Positions 9,854 through 18,851 of a DNA stretch of 64,000 nt are shown piece by piece. A model generated the notes under the pieces. That model did no database searches and was not told the DNA's origin. It worked only from the letters and a program-made list of their open reading frames with translations. The stretch comes from Actinopolyspora halophila DSM 43834. Its GTDB lineage: Bacteria; Actinomycetota; Actinomycetes; Mycobacteriales; Pseudonocardiaceae. Numbering within the stretch: the stretch's first letter is position 1; each line of letters opens with the position of its first letter. The position numbers and the translations under genes are program-made. The stretch covers positions 528,590 through 592,589 of the forward strand of contig NZ_AQUI01000002.1 in assembly GCF_000371785.1 (NCBI RefSeq). Direction: 5' to 3'.

Positions 9854-10852
9854 ATGTCCGAACAGCGGAAGCCGCCGCGTGGTCGCCGCCGCGCTCCCGG
9901 GGGCCGTGTCGTCACCCTGCTGTTGTTGCTGCTCGCGGCGTTTCTCTGCGCGGTGGCCCTGGGCCGGTTCGGCGGGCTGGAGCGCGGTCAGATCTCCTCG
10001 GCGCTGATCGCGCTCACCCCGTACGTCACGGCGGGCGGTGGAGTGCTGCTACTGCTCGCGTTGTCGCTGCGCCGCTGGTTGACCGCGCTGGTCGTGGCCA
10101 TGGTGACCGCCGTGCTCGCCGGCAGCGTCGCCCCTCGGGTGTTCGCCGACGAACCGAGCAATGTGCAGGGGCCCTCGTTGAACGTGCTCAGCGCGAACGT
10201 GTACTTCGGCGAGGCCGATGTCGACCGGCTGGTTCGGTTGGTGCGGCGCAACGATGTGGACGTGCTGAGTATGCCGGAGTTGAACTCCGGGATGGTGGAT
10301 GAGCTGCGCAAGGCCGGTTTGTTCGACATCCTGCCGCACAGCGTGCTCGCGCCGGAGGCCAATGGGGACGGTTCGGGGATCGTCTCGCGCTATCCGCTGC
10401 GCGAGCTCTCGCTGGCCTCGAACACCACCATGCGACAGCCCTCGGCCCTGATCGACCTGCCCGGTGAGCGGGACGTCGAGTACGTCGCGGCGCATCCCGT
10501 GGTTCCGGTCGGGGGAGATACCACGGCCGGGTGGAAACGCGAGATAACTTCACTGCCCGCGCCTGCCACCGACCGGTCCCAGCCGGCGCGGGTACTGGCC
10601 GGGGATTTCAACGCGACGCTGGACCACGCCCCGCTCCGGAAACTGCTGGGGCGCGGCTACTCGGACGCGGCCGAGGTGACCGGTGACGGGCTGGCCCCCA
10701 CCTGGCCCGAGTTGGGACGCCCCTGGGCCCCGCCGGTCGCCCTCGACCACGTGCTGGTCAGCGGGGACACCGCCGTACGTGACTACCGCACGTTCAAGGT
10801 GGACGGCACCGATCACCGGGCCGTGCTGGCCGAGCTCGTCGTTCCGTCGTGA
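9854..10852 (+). CDS. Membrane-anchored endonuclease/exonuclease/phosphatase family protein
   Basis: The protein starts with about three hydrophobic segments (residues about 17-100) and continues with an EEP-fold catalytic domain facing outside. Catalytic signatures are visible: MPELN (metal-binding Glu), AAHPV, GDFNATLDH, ALDHVLV and the final GTDHRAV (Asp-His pair). The family cleaves phosphodiester bonds in nucleic acids or lipid head groups; the substrate here is unknown. The start at 9854 is preferred for the GAGG 8 bases upstream; ATGs at 9800 and 9821 are alternatives. Divergent from the DrrA-like gene. Confidence 0.8.
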   Translation: MSEQRKPPRGRRRAPGGRVVTLLLLLLAAFLCAVALGRFGGLERGQISSALIALTPYVTAGGGVLLLLALSLRRWLTALVVAMVTAVLAGSVAPRVFADEPSNVQGPSLNVLSANVYFGEADVDRLVRLVRRNDVDVLSMPELNSGMVDELRKAGLFDILPHSVLAPEANGDGSGIVSRYPLRELSLASNTTMRQPSALIDLPGERDVEYVAAHPVVPVGGDTTAGWKREITSLPAPATDRSQPARVLAGDFNATLDHAPLRKLLGRGYSDAAEVTGDGLAPTWPELGRPWAPPVALDHVLVSGDTAVRDYRTFKVDGTDHRAVLAELVVPS

Positions 10853-10869
10853 TCACGCGGCGCGCGGTT

Positions 10870-10910
10870 CACAGCGAAGCTTCGCGTGGGTGGGGCCGGG
10901 TAGCCGTCGC
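10870..10910. repeat. Short intergenic repeat, copy 2
   Basis: Second copy of the element at 2612-2650. It contains the 12-bp palindrome gcgaagcttcgc and the same cgggtagccg block, 18 bp after the EEP stop codon. Confidence 0.4.
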
Positions 10911-10983
10911 GTGAGTCGGCGCCTCGACAGCGCTGGTGGGTGGTTCGAGCAGCTACCCGGGCCCCGTCCCGTGGCGGGGGCGG

Positions 10984-11292
10984 TCACCGCTCGGGATACG
11001 ACTCGGTGACCAGTTCGAACTCGAGCAGGCTGGCACCGGTGGCCACGGGTTCCTCGCTTTCGCCTGCGTGAGCTCGTTTCGCGGGGCCTTCCGCCCAGTT
11101 CCGGAAGTCCTGCTCCGATTCCCATTTGGTGCACACGAAGTAGCGGTTGTCGCCCTTGACCGGGCGCAGCAGTTCGAAGCCGAGGAACCCGGGGGCCTGG
11201 TCCACCTCGCCCTGGCGTTGGGCGAAGCGCCGTTCGAGCTCGGCGCCTTTGCCTTCGGGCACTTCCAGAGCGTTGATCTTCACCACGGTCAT
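10984..11292 (-). CDS. mhuD: MhuD-like haem-degrading monooxygenase
   Basis: Small cytosolic protein of 102 aa with an ABM/ferredoxin-like fold. All three catalytic residues of mycobacterial MhuD fall at the same positions: Asn7 (KIN), Trp66 (RNW) and His75 (RAH). MhuD and the IsdG group bind haem and open the ring to free iron; MhuD makes mycobilin. In M. tuberculosis the gene (Rv3592) is also near mutY, as here. It seems to be transcribed alone. Assignment to MhuD rather than a general ABM protein rests on the residue match and the context. Confidence 0.82.
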   Translation of the reverse strand: MTVVKINALEVPEGKGAELERRFAQRQGEVDQAPGFLGFELLRPVKGDNRYFVCTKWESEQDFRNWAEGPAKRAHAGESEEPVATGASLLEFELVTESYPER

Positions 11293-11375
11293 GTCGTCAG
11301 CCTAGGTGCTGCGTGCGTCCCGCCGCACTTCGTCGGCGCGGTGGGCGCGGCGCCGGGCGGGAACGGGGCTCGGCC

Positions 11376-13319
11376 TCACAGTTCGATCCGGGGGTGCAGC
11401 CGTCCGATGGTCCACACCCGTTGTCTGGCTATCACGAGCGTGGTCAGCACCAGCGAGGCGACCAGGAAGCCGCCGAGCACGATCAGGTCGCGGACCAGGT
11501 GTTCGGTGAGACCACCGGATATGGTCACCCGGAGTCCGTCCACCAGGTAGGTCATCGGCAGGTAGGGGTGGATCGCCTGGAAGGGGGCGGGGGTGGTTTC
11601 CATCGGGTACAGCCCCCCCGAGGCGGTGAGCTGCACGATCAGCAACACGAGGGAGACCGCGTCCCCGATGGCGCCGAACGCTGTGCGCAGCAGGTGGTCG
11701 ATGGCGACGAAGGCGGCCGCGGCCAGGGCGAGCAGTCCGACCGTCGGCCACAGGTGGATCGGGTCCAGCCCCAGGCCGAATCCGACGACCGCCAGCAGCA
11801 CCCCGGCCCCGAGCGTTCCCAGCACGGCTGCGGGCAGCCATCCGGCCAGGGCGATGGTGGCGGCCAGGTTCCTCCCGGCCATGGCTCTCGTGTTCACCGG
11901 TTTCAACAGCAGGTAGGCGAACAGTCCGAACACCCACAGGGCGATGGCGAAGAAGAACGGGGCCAACCCGCGCCCGTAGACATGTGCCGGATTCAAGTTC
12001 TGTTGGCTGATCGCCGTGGGGGACCCGAGGACGTCGGCCGCCCGCGACACCTGGGCCGGATCGGTGGGCGGGATGCGGGACAGTCCTTGATCCACCAGGG
12101 ATTTCAGTTCCTCGGCCCCACTGTTCAGCTGCTGTGCGCCCGCGTTGAGGGTCCGGCTGTTGGAGGACAGGTTGTTCAGGCTGCTGGTCAGCGTCTCGGC
12201 TCCGCTGCTCAGTGCCGATGTCCCCGCGGTGACCCGGTCGGCGGGTTCGGTGACCGCGGTGATCCGCTGCTGCACGGTGGAGATGTTCCGCCGCAACGCG
12301 GTCAGTTCGGAGTTGGCCCCGCGGGCCTCGGACAGCACTTCGGAAGCCCGGTCGTCCGCTTTCGCGGTGGTGCCCGCCAGCTGCCGCGCGTTCCGCAGCA
12401 CTCGACGGTACGTGGGGTCATCGCCCAGTTCCGGGTGCTTTCGTCCGAGCTCCTCGAGCCCGGCCACGTCGTTGGACGCCCTGTCGGCGATGAAGGAGGT
12501 CGCGGTGGCGACCGTGCCCAGTCCCTGGACCACCGTGCCCCCGGCGTCGACGGCGTCGTCCATCCGCGCGGGCAGTCTGTCCGCCGTCAGGTTCGTCAGC
12601 GCCGTCAACCGCCGGTCCAGCTGGGACGCGGCGGTGGAGATGTCGTCGACTCCCGTCGAGATGTCGCGCGCACCGTCCACCGCTCCGGACAGACCGCTGC
12701 TGAGCCCTTCGGTGCCTCGCACGCTGAGCGAAGTCCCCTCGACGAGTTGATCGGCGGCCTTGGAAGCGTTCAGCAGCTTCTGCCGCATCGTGTCCATCTC
12801 GTCGTAGAGCGTTCGCGCGTAGGCGCTGTGCGCCGCGGCGTTGATCTGGTTCTGCAGCTCGGCCTCGACCGTGTCGGCCATGATGCCTGCTATGTAGCCG
12901 TTCGCGTCGTTCTTGGTGATCTCGAGTTCGGCACGCTGCGGCAGGCGACGCGTCGCGGTCCCCAGCTTGGCGCTGAAGTCCTCCGGAACGGTGATGGTGA
13001 AGTAGTAGTCGCCCTGACGCAGCCCACGTCGCGCTTCCCGCGCGCCGACGAAGTTCCAGTCGAACAGCTGACGGGAACGCAGCTGTTCGGTGAACTGCCG
13101 CCCCGCGTCGATGAACTGGTCGGAGGCGCGCACCGGTTGGTCGTTGTTGACCACGGCCACGGGGACGCGTTCCATCCTCCCGTAGGGGTTCCAGTTGGAC
13201 CACAGGTACAGCGAGCCGTACAGCAGTGGAACGAGTACCAGCGCGACCAACACCAGTGGTCGGAGTTTGCCACCCCGGAACCTGCGCAGTTCGAGCAGTG
13301 CGAGCTTGACGACCCTCAT
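11376..13319 (-). CDS. YhgE/Pip-type membrane protein
   Basis: 647 aa. One transmembrane segment near the N-terminus (residues about 20-42) is followed by a large outside region of Ser/Thr/Ala/Asp helical repeats of coiled-coil type. Five or six C-terminal membrane segments of the ABC-2 type follow, with the PYLPMTYLVDGLR motif that marks the YhgE/Pip family. Relatives act in phage infection (Pip), type VII secretion (EsaA) and as ABC-like exporters. Its ATG overlaps the stop of the preceding ATPase gene by 4 bases, so the pair probably forms one transporter-like complex. Confidence 0.85.
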   Translation of the reverse strand: MRVVKLALLELRRFRGGKLRPLVLVALVLVPLLYGSLYLWSNWNPYGRMERVPVAVVNNDQPVRASDQFIDAGRQFTEQLRSRQLFDWNFVGAREARRGLRQGDYYFTITVPEDFSAKLGTATRRLPQRAELEITKNDANGYIAGIMADTVEAELQNQINAAAHSAYARTLYDEMDTMRQKLLNASKAADQLVEGTSLSVRGTEGLSSGLSGAVDGARDISTGVDDISTAASQLDRRLTALTNLTADRLPARMDDAVDAGGTVVQGLGTVATATSFIADRASNDVAGLEELGRKHPELGDDPTYRRVLRNARQLAGTTAKADDRASEVLSEARGANSELTALRRNISTVQQRITAVTEPADRVTAGTSALSSGAETLTSSLNNLSSNSRTLNAGAQQLNSGAEELKSLVDQGLSRIPPTDPAQVSRAADVLGSPTAISQQNLNPAHVYGRGLAPFFFAIALWVFGLFAYLLLKPVNTRAMAGRNLAATIALAGWLPAAVLGTLGAGVLLAVVGFGLGLDPIHLWPTVGLLALAAAAFVAIDHLLRTAFGAIGDAVSLVLLIVQLTASGGLYPMETTPAPFQAIHPYLPMTYLVDGLRVTISGGLTEHLVRDLIVLGGFLVASLVLTTLVIARQRVWTIGRLHPRIEL

Positions 13320-14212
13320 CGCGCACGTCCGTCCTCATCGGAGTCCGAATCGGACTGCTCCGGTTCGGGGATTTCCGCGGTGTCCCCGACATTGGTTCCG
13401 GGTTTGTCGTCCTCGTCGGGGGCGTCCTCCACAAGGGAGAAAAGGTCGGGCTGTTCGGGCCCGTTGCCCGGGATCGGGGTGACCGGGGACACGAGCCCGG
13501 TGCCTCTGAGCTGTTCCATCTCGAACGGTGTCGCGATGTCCGGGCGAGTGCCGTGCCGGGGGTCGTCGTCCGGCTCGCCGTCCGGACGGGGCAGTCGGAT
13601 CACCGGCCCGGCCTCGAAACGCGGTGGATCCGTCGTACTGGCGATCACCGTGGTGCCGGTTCCGGTCACCGCCTTCAGGGCCGTCCATACCCTGATCCGC
13701 GCGGCGGCGGGGAGCCCGAGCTCCACATCGTCGACCAGCAGTCCGGCGGGTGCGGCGGCGATGCCGAGCGCGACGGCGAGCAGCAGCCGCTCTCCCGGAT
13801 GCAGCGACCCGATCAGCGCTTCGGGCTCCGGATCCACCCCGACCAGGGCGAAGGACTCGGACACGTCCGTGTTGTCGATTTTGTGGGTGACGCGGCGTTC
13901 GCGCACCGCCTCGCGGACCCTCCAGCACCGCTCCAGTTCGAAACCGGGGCGCAGCAGTGCGGGAGCGAGCAGTTTTCTGGCCCTTTTGGAGTGTTTGGGC
14001 AGCTTGTGGCCGTCGACCTCGATCCACCCGGCGACCGTGCGGAGTCTGCCGGACAGAGCCAACAGCAGCGAGGTCCTCCCAGTGCCGGAGGGGCCGATCA
14101 CCGTGGCCAGCTCGCCGGGGCGGATGGTGGCGTCCACGTTTTCGAACACGGACCCCAACGGCCCGCGCGCGGTGATCCCGCGAGCGGTGACGCCCACTCC
14201 GTCGGAGCTCAT
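13316..14212 (-). CDS. Degenerate ABC ATPase paired with YhgE/Pip protein
   Basis: 298 aa with an ABC ATPase outline, but all three nucleotide motifs are altered. Walker A reads GPSGTGRT (residues 40-47), with Arg46 in place of the invariant Lys. The signature region is GSLHPGERLLLA instead of LSGGQ, and Walker B ends LLVDDVE rather than DE. The C-terminal 80 residues are acidic and Pro-rich. It may bind ATP poorly or act as a structural partner. The start at 14212 follows a GGGGGG stretch. It is translationally coupled to the YhgE/Pip gene. Confidence 0.8.
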   Translation of the reverse strand: MSSDGVGVTARGITARGPLGSVFENVDATIRPGELATVIGPSGTGRTSLLLALSGRLRTVAGWIEVDGHKLPKHSKRARKLLAPALLRPGFELERCWRVREAVRERRVTHKIDNTDVSESFALVGVDPEPEALIGSLHPGERLLLAVALGIAAAPAGLLVDDVELGLPAAARIRVWTALKAVTGTGTTVIASTTDPPRFEAGPVIRLPRPDGEPDDDPRHGTRPDIATPFEMEQLRGTGLVSPVTPIPGNGPEQPDLFSLVEDAPDEDDKPGTNVGDTAEIPEPEQSDSDSDEDGRAR

Positions 14213-14444
14213 GGACCCCCCTGGCAACGGATCGGTTGTTGATCCAACCTGGACCCTCAGCCGGGGCTCGGCAACTCGAGATCGACCCGGGCGTGTCCGT
14301 GGAGCTTTCCCGACGAGTCGTTGGTCGGGACGGGGGGTTTCCCCGCGGAGCGGGCAGTGCAGGAACGCACTCCGGCGGGCGACGCCGCCGCGGGCGGTTC
14401 AGCCCAACGACCGTCCACTAGAGGGGAGAACTGAGAACATCCGT

Positions 14445-15365
14445 CTACTGCTCGCCGGGGAGGCCGAACCTGCCGTCCTCGGTCTGTTCCACCAGACCGT
14501 CCACCAGCAGGGAGTCGAGCGCTCGGTCACGCTGGCCGGCCTCGCTCCACACCGCGTCCAGACTCGCCCTGGGAACGGGCCCCTCGGAGCCGCGCAGCAC
14601 GTCCAGCAGCAGTCCGCGCACCTGGCGATCGGTGCCCGCGAAGCGCTGGACCTTCTTCGGTGGGCCGTCGTAGGCGGGTTTGCCCGCCGCGCGCCAGGCG
14701 CAGCCGTGGTAGAGCGGGCAGCTCTCGCAGGCCGGGGAACGCACGGTGCAGACGGTCTGCCCGAGTTCCATCAGGGCCGCCGACATCCCGGAGGCCCTGT
14801 GGTCGTCGGCGGGCAGCAGCGCGTCGACGTCGGCGAGGTCGCGTTTGGGGGAGGGGTTGCCCGCGTCGCCCGCACCGTGGACCGCGCGCGCGACCACGCG
14901 GCGCACGTTCGTGTCCACGACGGGAGCCCGCTTGCCGTAGGCGAAGGCGGCCACCGCTCTCGCCGTGTAGGTGCCTATCCCGGGCAGGGCGAGCAAGGTG
15001 TCCACATCGGAGGGAACACGGTCTCCGTGCTCCGAGGCGATCACCGCCGCGGCCTCGTGCAGCCGCATGGCCCTGCGCGGGTAGCCGAGCTTGCCCCAGG
15101 CCCGCAGGACCTCCCCCTGGCCGGCGGCGGCGAGATCGGAGGGGCGTGGCCAGCGTTCCAGCCACTCCCGCCAGATCGGCAGCACCCGGTTCACCGGGGT
15201 CTGCTGCAACATCGTCTCGCTGACCAGCACACCCCAGCCGTCGACGTCCGGCCCGCGCCACGGCAGGTCACGTCCCTCGGCGGTGAACCACTCGATCAGT
15301 TCGTCGGGGTCGAGCACGGCTTCCCGCCGCTCGTCCCCGACCGTGTTCGGTTCCGGATTCCTCAT
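14445..15365 (-). CDS. mutY: A/G-specific adenine glycosylase MutY
   Basis: 306 aa base-excision repair enzyme that removes adenine mispaired with 8-oxoguanine. Visible are the catalytic Glu in ETMLQQT, the helix-hairpin-helix LPGIGTYTARAV, the catalytic Asp in VVDTN, and the 4Fe-4S ligands spaced C-x6-C-x2-C-x5-C (TVCTVRSPACESCPLYHGC). The length equals mycobacterial MutY, which also has only a short C-terminal domain. The ATG at 15365 has no strong RBS. Neighbours match the M. tuberculosis Rv3589 region. Confidence 0.95.
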   Translation of the reverse strand: MRNPEPNTVGDERREAVLDPDELIEWFTAEGRDLPWRGPDVDGWGVLVSETMLQQTPVNRVLPIWREWLERWPRPSDLAAAGQGEVLRAWGKLGYPRRAMRLHEAAAVIASEHGDRVPSDVDTLLALPGIGTYTARAVAAFAYGKRAPVVDTNVRRVVARAVHGAGDAGNPSPKRDLADVDALLPADDHRASGMSAALMELGQTVCTVRSPACESCPLYHGCAWRAAGKPAYDGPPKKVQRFAGTDRQVRGLLLDVLRGSEGPVPRASLDAVWSEAGQRDRALDSLLVDGLVEQTEDGRFGLPGEQ

Positions 15366-15574
15366 GACACACCGATCGTGTCATGCGCGTCGTGCACGGG
15401 GGTGTTCGGCTCACCGATGCTGTCCGGCCGGGGCGTCGGTTGCCGCGGTGTGTTTCGGCGCCGCCGTAACTCTTGTCAGGAACTCCCGATCAAGGGTTCA
15501 CGCCAACGCAGGTGCTTACGAGCCCAAGCAGTCGGCGCCGCCGCGGGTTCTCAGTCGTGTGCCCGGCGAGGACG

Positions 15575-15612
15575 GCCCCGACGTTGTGTAGGTGCCTACC
15601 CGATGTCGGGGC
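15575..15612. repeat. Dispersed hairpin repeat, copy 1
   Basis: An outer stem gccccgac / gtcggggc encloses a smaller stem (gtagg-tg-cctac). A close copy lies at 40981-41017, and both are preceded by gccgcgggttctc and a gacg just before the stem. Both lie downstream of a minus-strand gene (carbonic anhydrase here, the MsiK-like ATPase there), so they may be terminators. The rest of 15366-15692 shows no gene. Confidence 0.6.
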
Positions 15613-15692
15613 ATCCGCAGGCGGGCGCCGACTGAGGTTCCGCCACCCGCACCGCCAAGCAAACCGAGCCGACGGAATTCAACAAAGTTCGA

Positions 15693-16187
15693 TCAGTCCA
15701 GGGAAACCTCGGTCAGCCCATCGGAGTCGATGTCGTGCACGAAAGCACGCACGCTCGTGGTTTCCGTCAGGAACGGGCTCTGCCGGACGCGCCGCGCGGA
15801 CTGCCGCAGGTCCTGCTCGGCGTCGGTGAAGGTCTCCACCGACCAGGTGGGACGTTGCCCGGTCGCCTCCTCCAACTCCTGCTTGAACTCGGCCTCGGCG
15901 AAGGTGCCCATGCCGCAGCGGGTGTGGTGCATCAGCACCACCTCGGTGGTGCCGAGCTTGCGCTGGCTGACCGCCAGTGAGCGGAGCACGTCCTCGGTGA
16001 CCGCGCCGCCCGCGTTGCGGATCACGTGTGCCTCGCCGGAGCCCAGTTCCAGGGTCCGCACCGGATCGATGCGGCAGTCCATGCACGTGACCACCGCTGT
16101 CCGCAGACTGGGCGAACCGGGCACCTGCCCGTCCCAGGACTCGCGTTGCCGACGGTTGCGGGTGAGCAGGTCTTCGGTAGCGGTCAT
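15693..16187 (-). CDS. Beta-carbonic anhydrase
   Basis: 164 aa cytosolic zinc enzyme converting CO2 and bicarbonate. Zinc ligands and the active-site pair are visible: Cys35-x-Asp37-x-Arg39 (CMDCR) and His88-x-x-Cys91 (HTRC). A good RBS (AGGAGG) precedes the ATG at 16187. It lies 222 bp after radA on the same strand, as in the M. tuberculosis radA-canB-mutY neighbourhood. The short length places it with the Rv1284-like clade, but that clade call is tentative. Confidence 0.93.
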   Translation of the reverse strand: MTATEDLLTRNRRQRESWDGQVPGSPSLRTAVVTCMDCRIDPVRTLELGSGEAHVIRNAGGAVTEDVLRSLAVSQRKLGTTEVVLMHHTRCGMGTFAEAEFKQELEEATGQRPTWSVETFTDAEQDLRQSARRVRQSPFLTETTSVRAFVHDIDSDGLTEVSLD

Positions 16188-16409
16188 GGTGAACCTCCTG
16201 AGGAGTGCGGTCGGCTCGGCTTGCGTGCGTGGTTCCGCGGCGGCGCCGATTGCGTAGTGGGTCGTTCTCGGTGCCGACGGAGTAAGCGGTGTTCTCGGCG
16301 CCGTCGGGAAGGCTGGTTTTTCGACGCCGGCGCCGGACCGTCCTTTTTGTCCGAGAGTACCGTGATCGCAATCGGGCGATCACGCGGTGTGGCGAACACC
16401 ACGGGCGAG

Positions 16410-17786
16410 TTACTGCCTGCGCAACGCGCGCAGTGCGGAGCGGAGGTCGGCCACCTCGGTGACGCGGATCCCCTGGGGCGGGCTCCCGGTGTCCGGGGGA
16501 ACCAGCGCGTGCTCGAAGCCGAGCCGCGCGGCTTCGGCCAGCCTGCGTCCCACGGAGTTGACCCGGCGAATCTCTCCCGCCAGCCCCACCTCACCCACGG
16601 CTATCGTGCCCGCGGGCAGGGGGATGTCGAGTTTCGCGGAAGCCACGGCCAGGGCGGTCGGCAGGTCGACGGCCGGTTCCGTGATCCGCATGCCCCCGAC
16701 GGTCGCCGCGTAGACGTCCTGGTCGCCGGTCTTGAGGTTCCCCCGCTTGTCGAGCACGGCGAGCATCATCGACACCCGCGCCGAGTCCAACCCGCTGGCA
16801 GCTCTGCGGGGCATGCTCAACTGCGTCGGGCTGACCAGTGCCTGGACTTCGGCGAGCAGGGGCCTTTTGCCCTCCACGATCACCGTGACCGCTGTTCCGG
16901 GGACCGGAGCCTGCTGGCCGTTGACGAACAGGCCGGAGGGGTCGGGAACCTCCGCGATGCCGTCGTCGCCCTGCTCGAAGCAACCGACCTCGTCGGCCGG
17001 TCCGAAGCGGTTCTTCACACCGCGGAGCATGCGCAGCGTCGAGTGCCGATCGCCCTCGAACTGCAGGACCACGTCGACGAGGTGCTCCAGGGACCGTGGT
17101 CCGGCTACCGCCCCGTCCTTGGTGACGTGTCCCACCAGGATGACCGGAAGTCCGCGTTCCTTGGCGAGCGCGACCAGGGCGCTGGTGACGGCGCGGACCT
17201 GGGCCACTCCGCCGGGTGTTCCCTCGACGTCTCCGGACTGCACCGTCTGGACGGAGTCGACGATGAGCAGCCCCGGTCGGAGCTGCTCCACGTGGGAGAC
17301 GGCCGAGGGGAGATCGCTTTCCGCGCCGAGATAGAGCTCGGGGTGCAACGAGCCGGTGCGCTCCGCGCGCAACCGCACCTGTCCGGCCGACTCCTCGCCG
17401 GTGACGTACAGGGAACGCCCTCCCGAGCCGCCTGCCGCCCAGCGGTGGGCCGCCTCGAGCAGGAGTGTGGACTTTCCCACTCCCGGCTCGCCCGCCAGCA
17501 GCACGACCGCGCCGGGGACGATTCCTCCGCCGAGCACCCTGTCGAGTTCGTCGATGCCGGTGGCCACGGCACGTGCCGAGTCGAGGTCGACCTCGGCGAT
17601 GGGCTTGGCCGGAGTGGAGGGCGCCGCGGCGCCGACTTTGGACGGACTGGTGGGTTGGGGCGCGGCTTCCTCCACGGTTCCCCACTGGCCGCAGTCCGGG
17701 CACTGGCCCACCCATTTGGCGACCGTGCGCCCGCAGTCGGCACAGCGGTAACCGGGCTTGCCGGTTCGCGCGTTCTTGGTAGCCAC
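16410..17786 (-). CDS. radA: DNA repair protein RadA
   Basis: About 458 aa RecA-like branch-migration helicase of recombinational repair. It has an N-terminal C4 zinc finger (CADC and CPDC), Walker A GEPGVGKST, the RadA-specific KNRFG motif, and a C-terminal Lon-like domain. The GTG at 17786 is chosen; a TTG two codons earlier also gives a normal N-terminus. It sits divergent from carD across the lipoprotein gene, the standard actinobacterial arrangement. Confidence 0.95.
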   Translation of the reverse strand: MATKNARTGKPGYRCADCGRTVAKWVGQCPDCGQWGTVEEAAPQPTSPSKVGAAAPSTPAKPIAEVDLDSARAVATGIDELDRVLGGGIVPGAVVLLAGEPGVGKSTLLLEAAHRWAAGGSGGRSLYVTGEESAGQVRLRAERTGSLHPELYLGAESDLPSAVSHVEQLRPGLLIVDSVQTVQSGDVEGTPGGVAQVRAVTSALVALAKERGLPVILVGHVTKDGAVAGPRSLEHLVDVVLQFEGDRHSTLRMLRGVKNRFGPADEVGCFEQGDDGIAEVPDPSGLFVNGQQAPVPGTAVTVIVEGKRPLLAEVQALVSPTQLSMPRRAASGLDSARVSMMLAVLDKRGNLKTGDQDVYAATVGGMRITEPAVDLPTALAVASAKLDIPLPAGTIAVGEVGLAGEIRRVNSVGRRLAEAARLGFEHALVPPDTGSPPQGIRVTEVADLRSALRALRRQ

Positions 17787-17867
17787 GGGCAAAGGCTATC
17801 CGGCACGCCCGACAGGACGACCGCCGGTGAGTCGCCCCGTCCGGGGATTCACACCGGAAGGGTGAGA

Positions 17868-18587
17868 TCAGTTCTCGCCGGAGCCGTTCTCCCCGGTCGA
17901 TCCTCCGGACTCGTCGTTGCGCTCGGAGCCGCTGGACCCACCGGACGGGTTTTCCTGCTCCGACTGCGAACCGCTGTGCTCCGCGGACTCCGCGGAGCCG
18001 TGCTGGCTTCCGTGCTCGGGGCGGGGTTCGGGACTGGGCCCGATCGGGACGTGCAGGGTCACCGAGCCCGCCTCGGCGAAGGTGAACCGCACCGGGATGG
18101 TGGTGCCCGGGTAGATGCTCCGGGAGAGTCCGTTCAACGAGATCCGAACGGTTTCACGTTCGTCGTTGGTGGCCTCCGCGGCCGTCAGCTCGTCGGTCGA
18201 GCCGCCCTGCTCCTGAACGGCGTAGACCCGTTGGTTACCGGGGATGGTCTTGGTGCCGGTGATCTCGGCCGACTGCGCGTAACTGCTGCTCACCCGCACC
18301 AGCTGGTCCGACTGCTCGGACTCGTTGACCAGTACCGCGTCGACCGGGGCGCTCGAGCCCTTCTCGTACACGGCCTCCCCGTCGTTTCCCTCGGGGAAGC
18401 CGAGGGTCGCGTTCCGGACCGCCATGGTCTTCGTGCTGGCGTTCGCGCCGGCGACGGCGGCGGTTTGCTGAGAGGTTTCCGCCTGCTGGCCGGTGGCGCA
18501 GCCGGAGAGTGCGACAACGGCACCGAGCCCGACGACTGCGGGCACCAACCGCGGGCGACCTGCCTTGCTGTGCTGTGAGCGGCTCAC
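17868..18587 (-). CDS. lpqE: LpqE-like lipoprotein
   Basis: 239 aa. An N-terminal lipoprotein signal ends in the lipobox LSGC with Cys30, so it should be anchored on the outer face of the membrane. A beta-rich domain with a YPGTTIPVRFTF stretch follows (copper-chaperone PCuAC-like fold is possible). The last 55 residues are Gly/Ser/Glu low complexity. The gene lies between radA and carD, the place of lpqE (Rv3584) in mycobacteria, which supports the name. The GTG at 18587 has an AGGAAGGA upstream. Function unknown. Confidence 0.75.
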   Translation of the reverse strand: MSRSQHSKAGRPRLVPAVVGLGAVVALSGCATGQQAETSQQTAAVAGANASTKTMAVRNATLGFPEGNDGEAVYEKGSSAPVDAVLVNESEQSDQLVRVSSSYAQSAEITGTKTIPGNQRVYAVQEQGGSTDELTAAEATNDERETVRISLNGLSRSIYPGTTIPVRFTFAEAGSVTLHVPIGPSPEPRPEHGSQHGSAESAEHSGSQSEQENPSGGSSGSERNDESGGSTGENGSGEN

Positions 18588-18818
18588 GGATGCAGCGTCC
18601 TTCCTGCTTGCCGGACAACCGAGTATGAGCCTAAACCGTTGTCGTCGGCGATGTTGGCCGCACCCCTCGGCGCGGTGTGCGTGCGGGGTGTGGTGGTTCG
18701 TGTGTCGGTGATCGAGGTTACGTGCGTTGCATGAAACAAGCCTTTTTGTCAACCCCTGTCCGCCCGCTGACCTGCAACGAAGATGTTGAGCCCGTCGAAG
18801 TGGCGTTGCTGACCATGC

Positions 18819-18824
18819 TAGACT
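18819..18824 (+). promoter_or_regulatory. Possible -10 box of carD
   Basis: tagact fits the actinobacterial TANNNT -10 pattern and lies 28 bp before the carD ATG. No clear -35 is seen. The same hexamer recurs in several intergenic places, so this is tentative. Confidence 0.3.
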
Positions 18825-18851
18825 GGACACAGCGAAAGGGGCAGAGGACAC

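Noticed and set aside
11313-15635. A 1440-codon plus-strand frame
   Set aside because: It lies antisense to the YhgE/Pip, ABC ATPase and mutY genes, all with clear motifs; long antisense frames are normal at this GC content.
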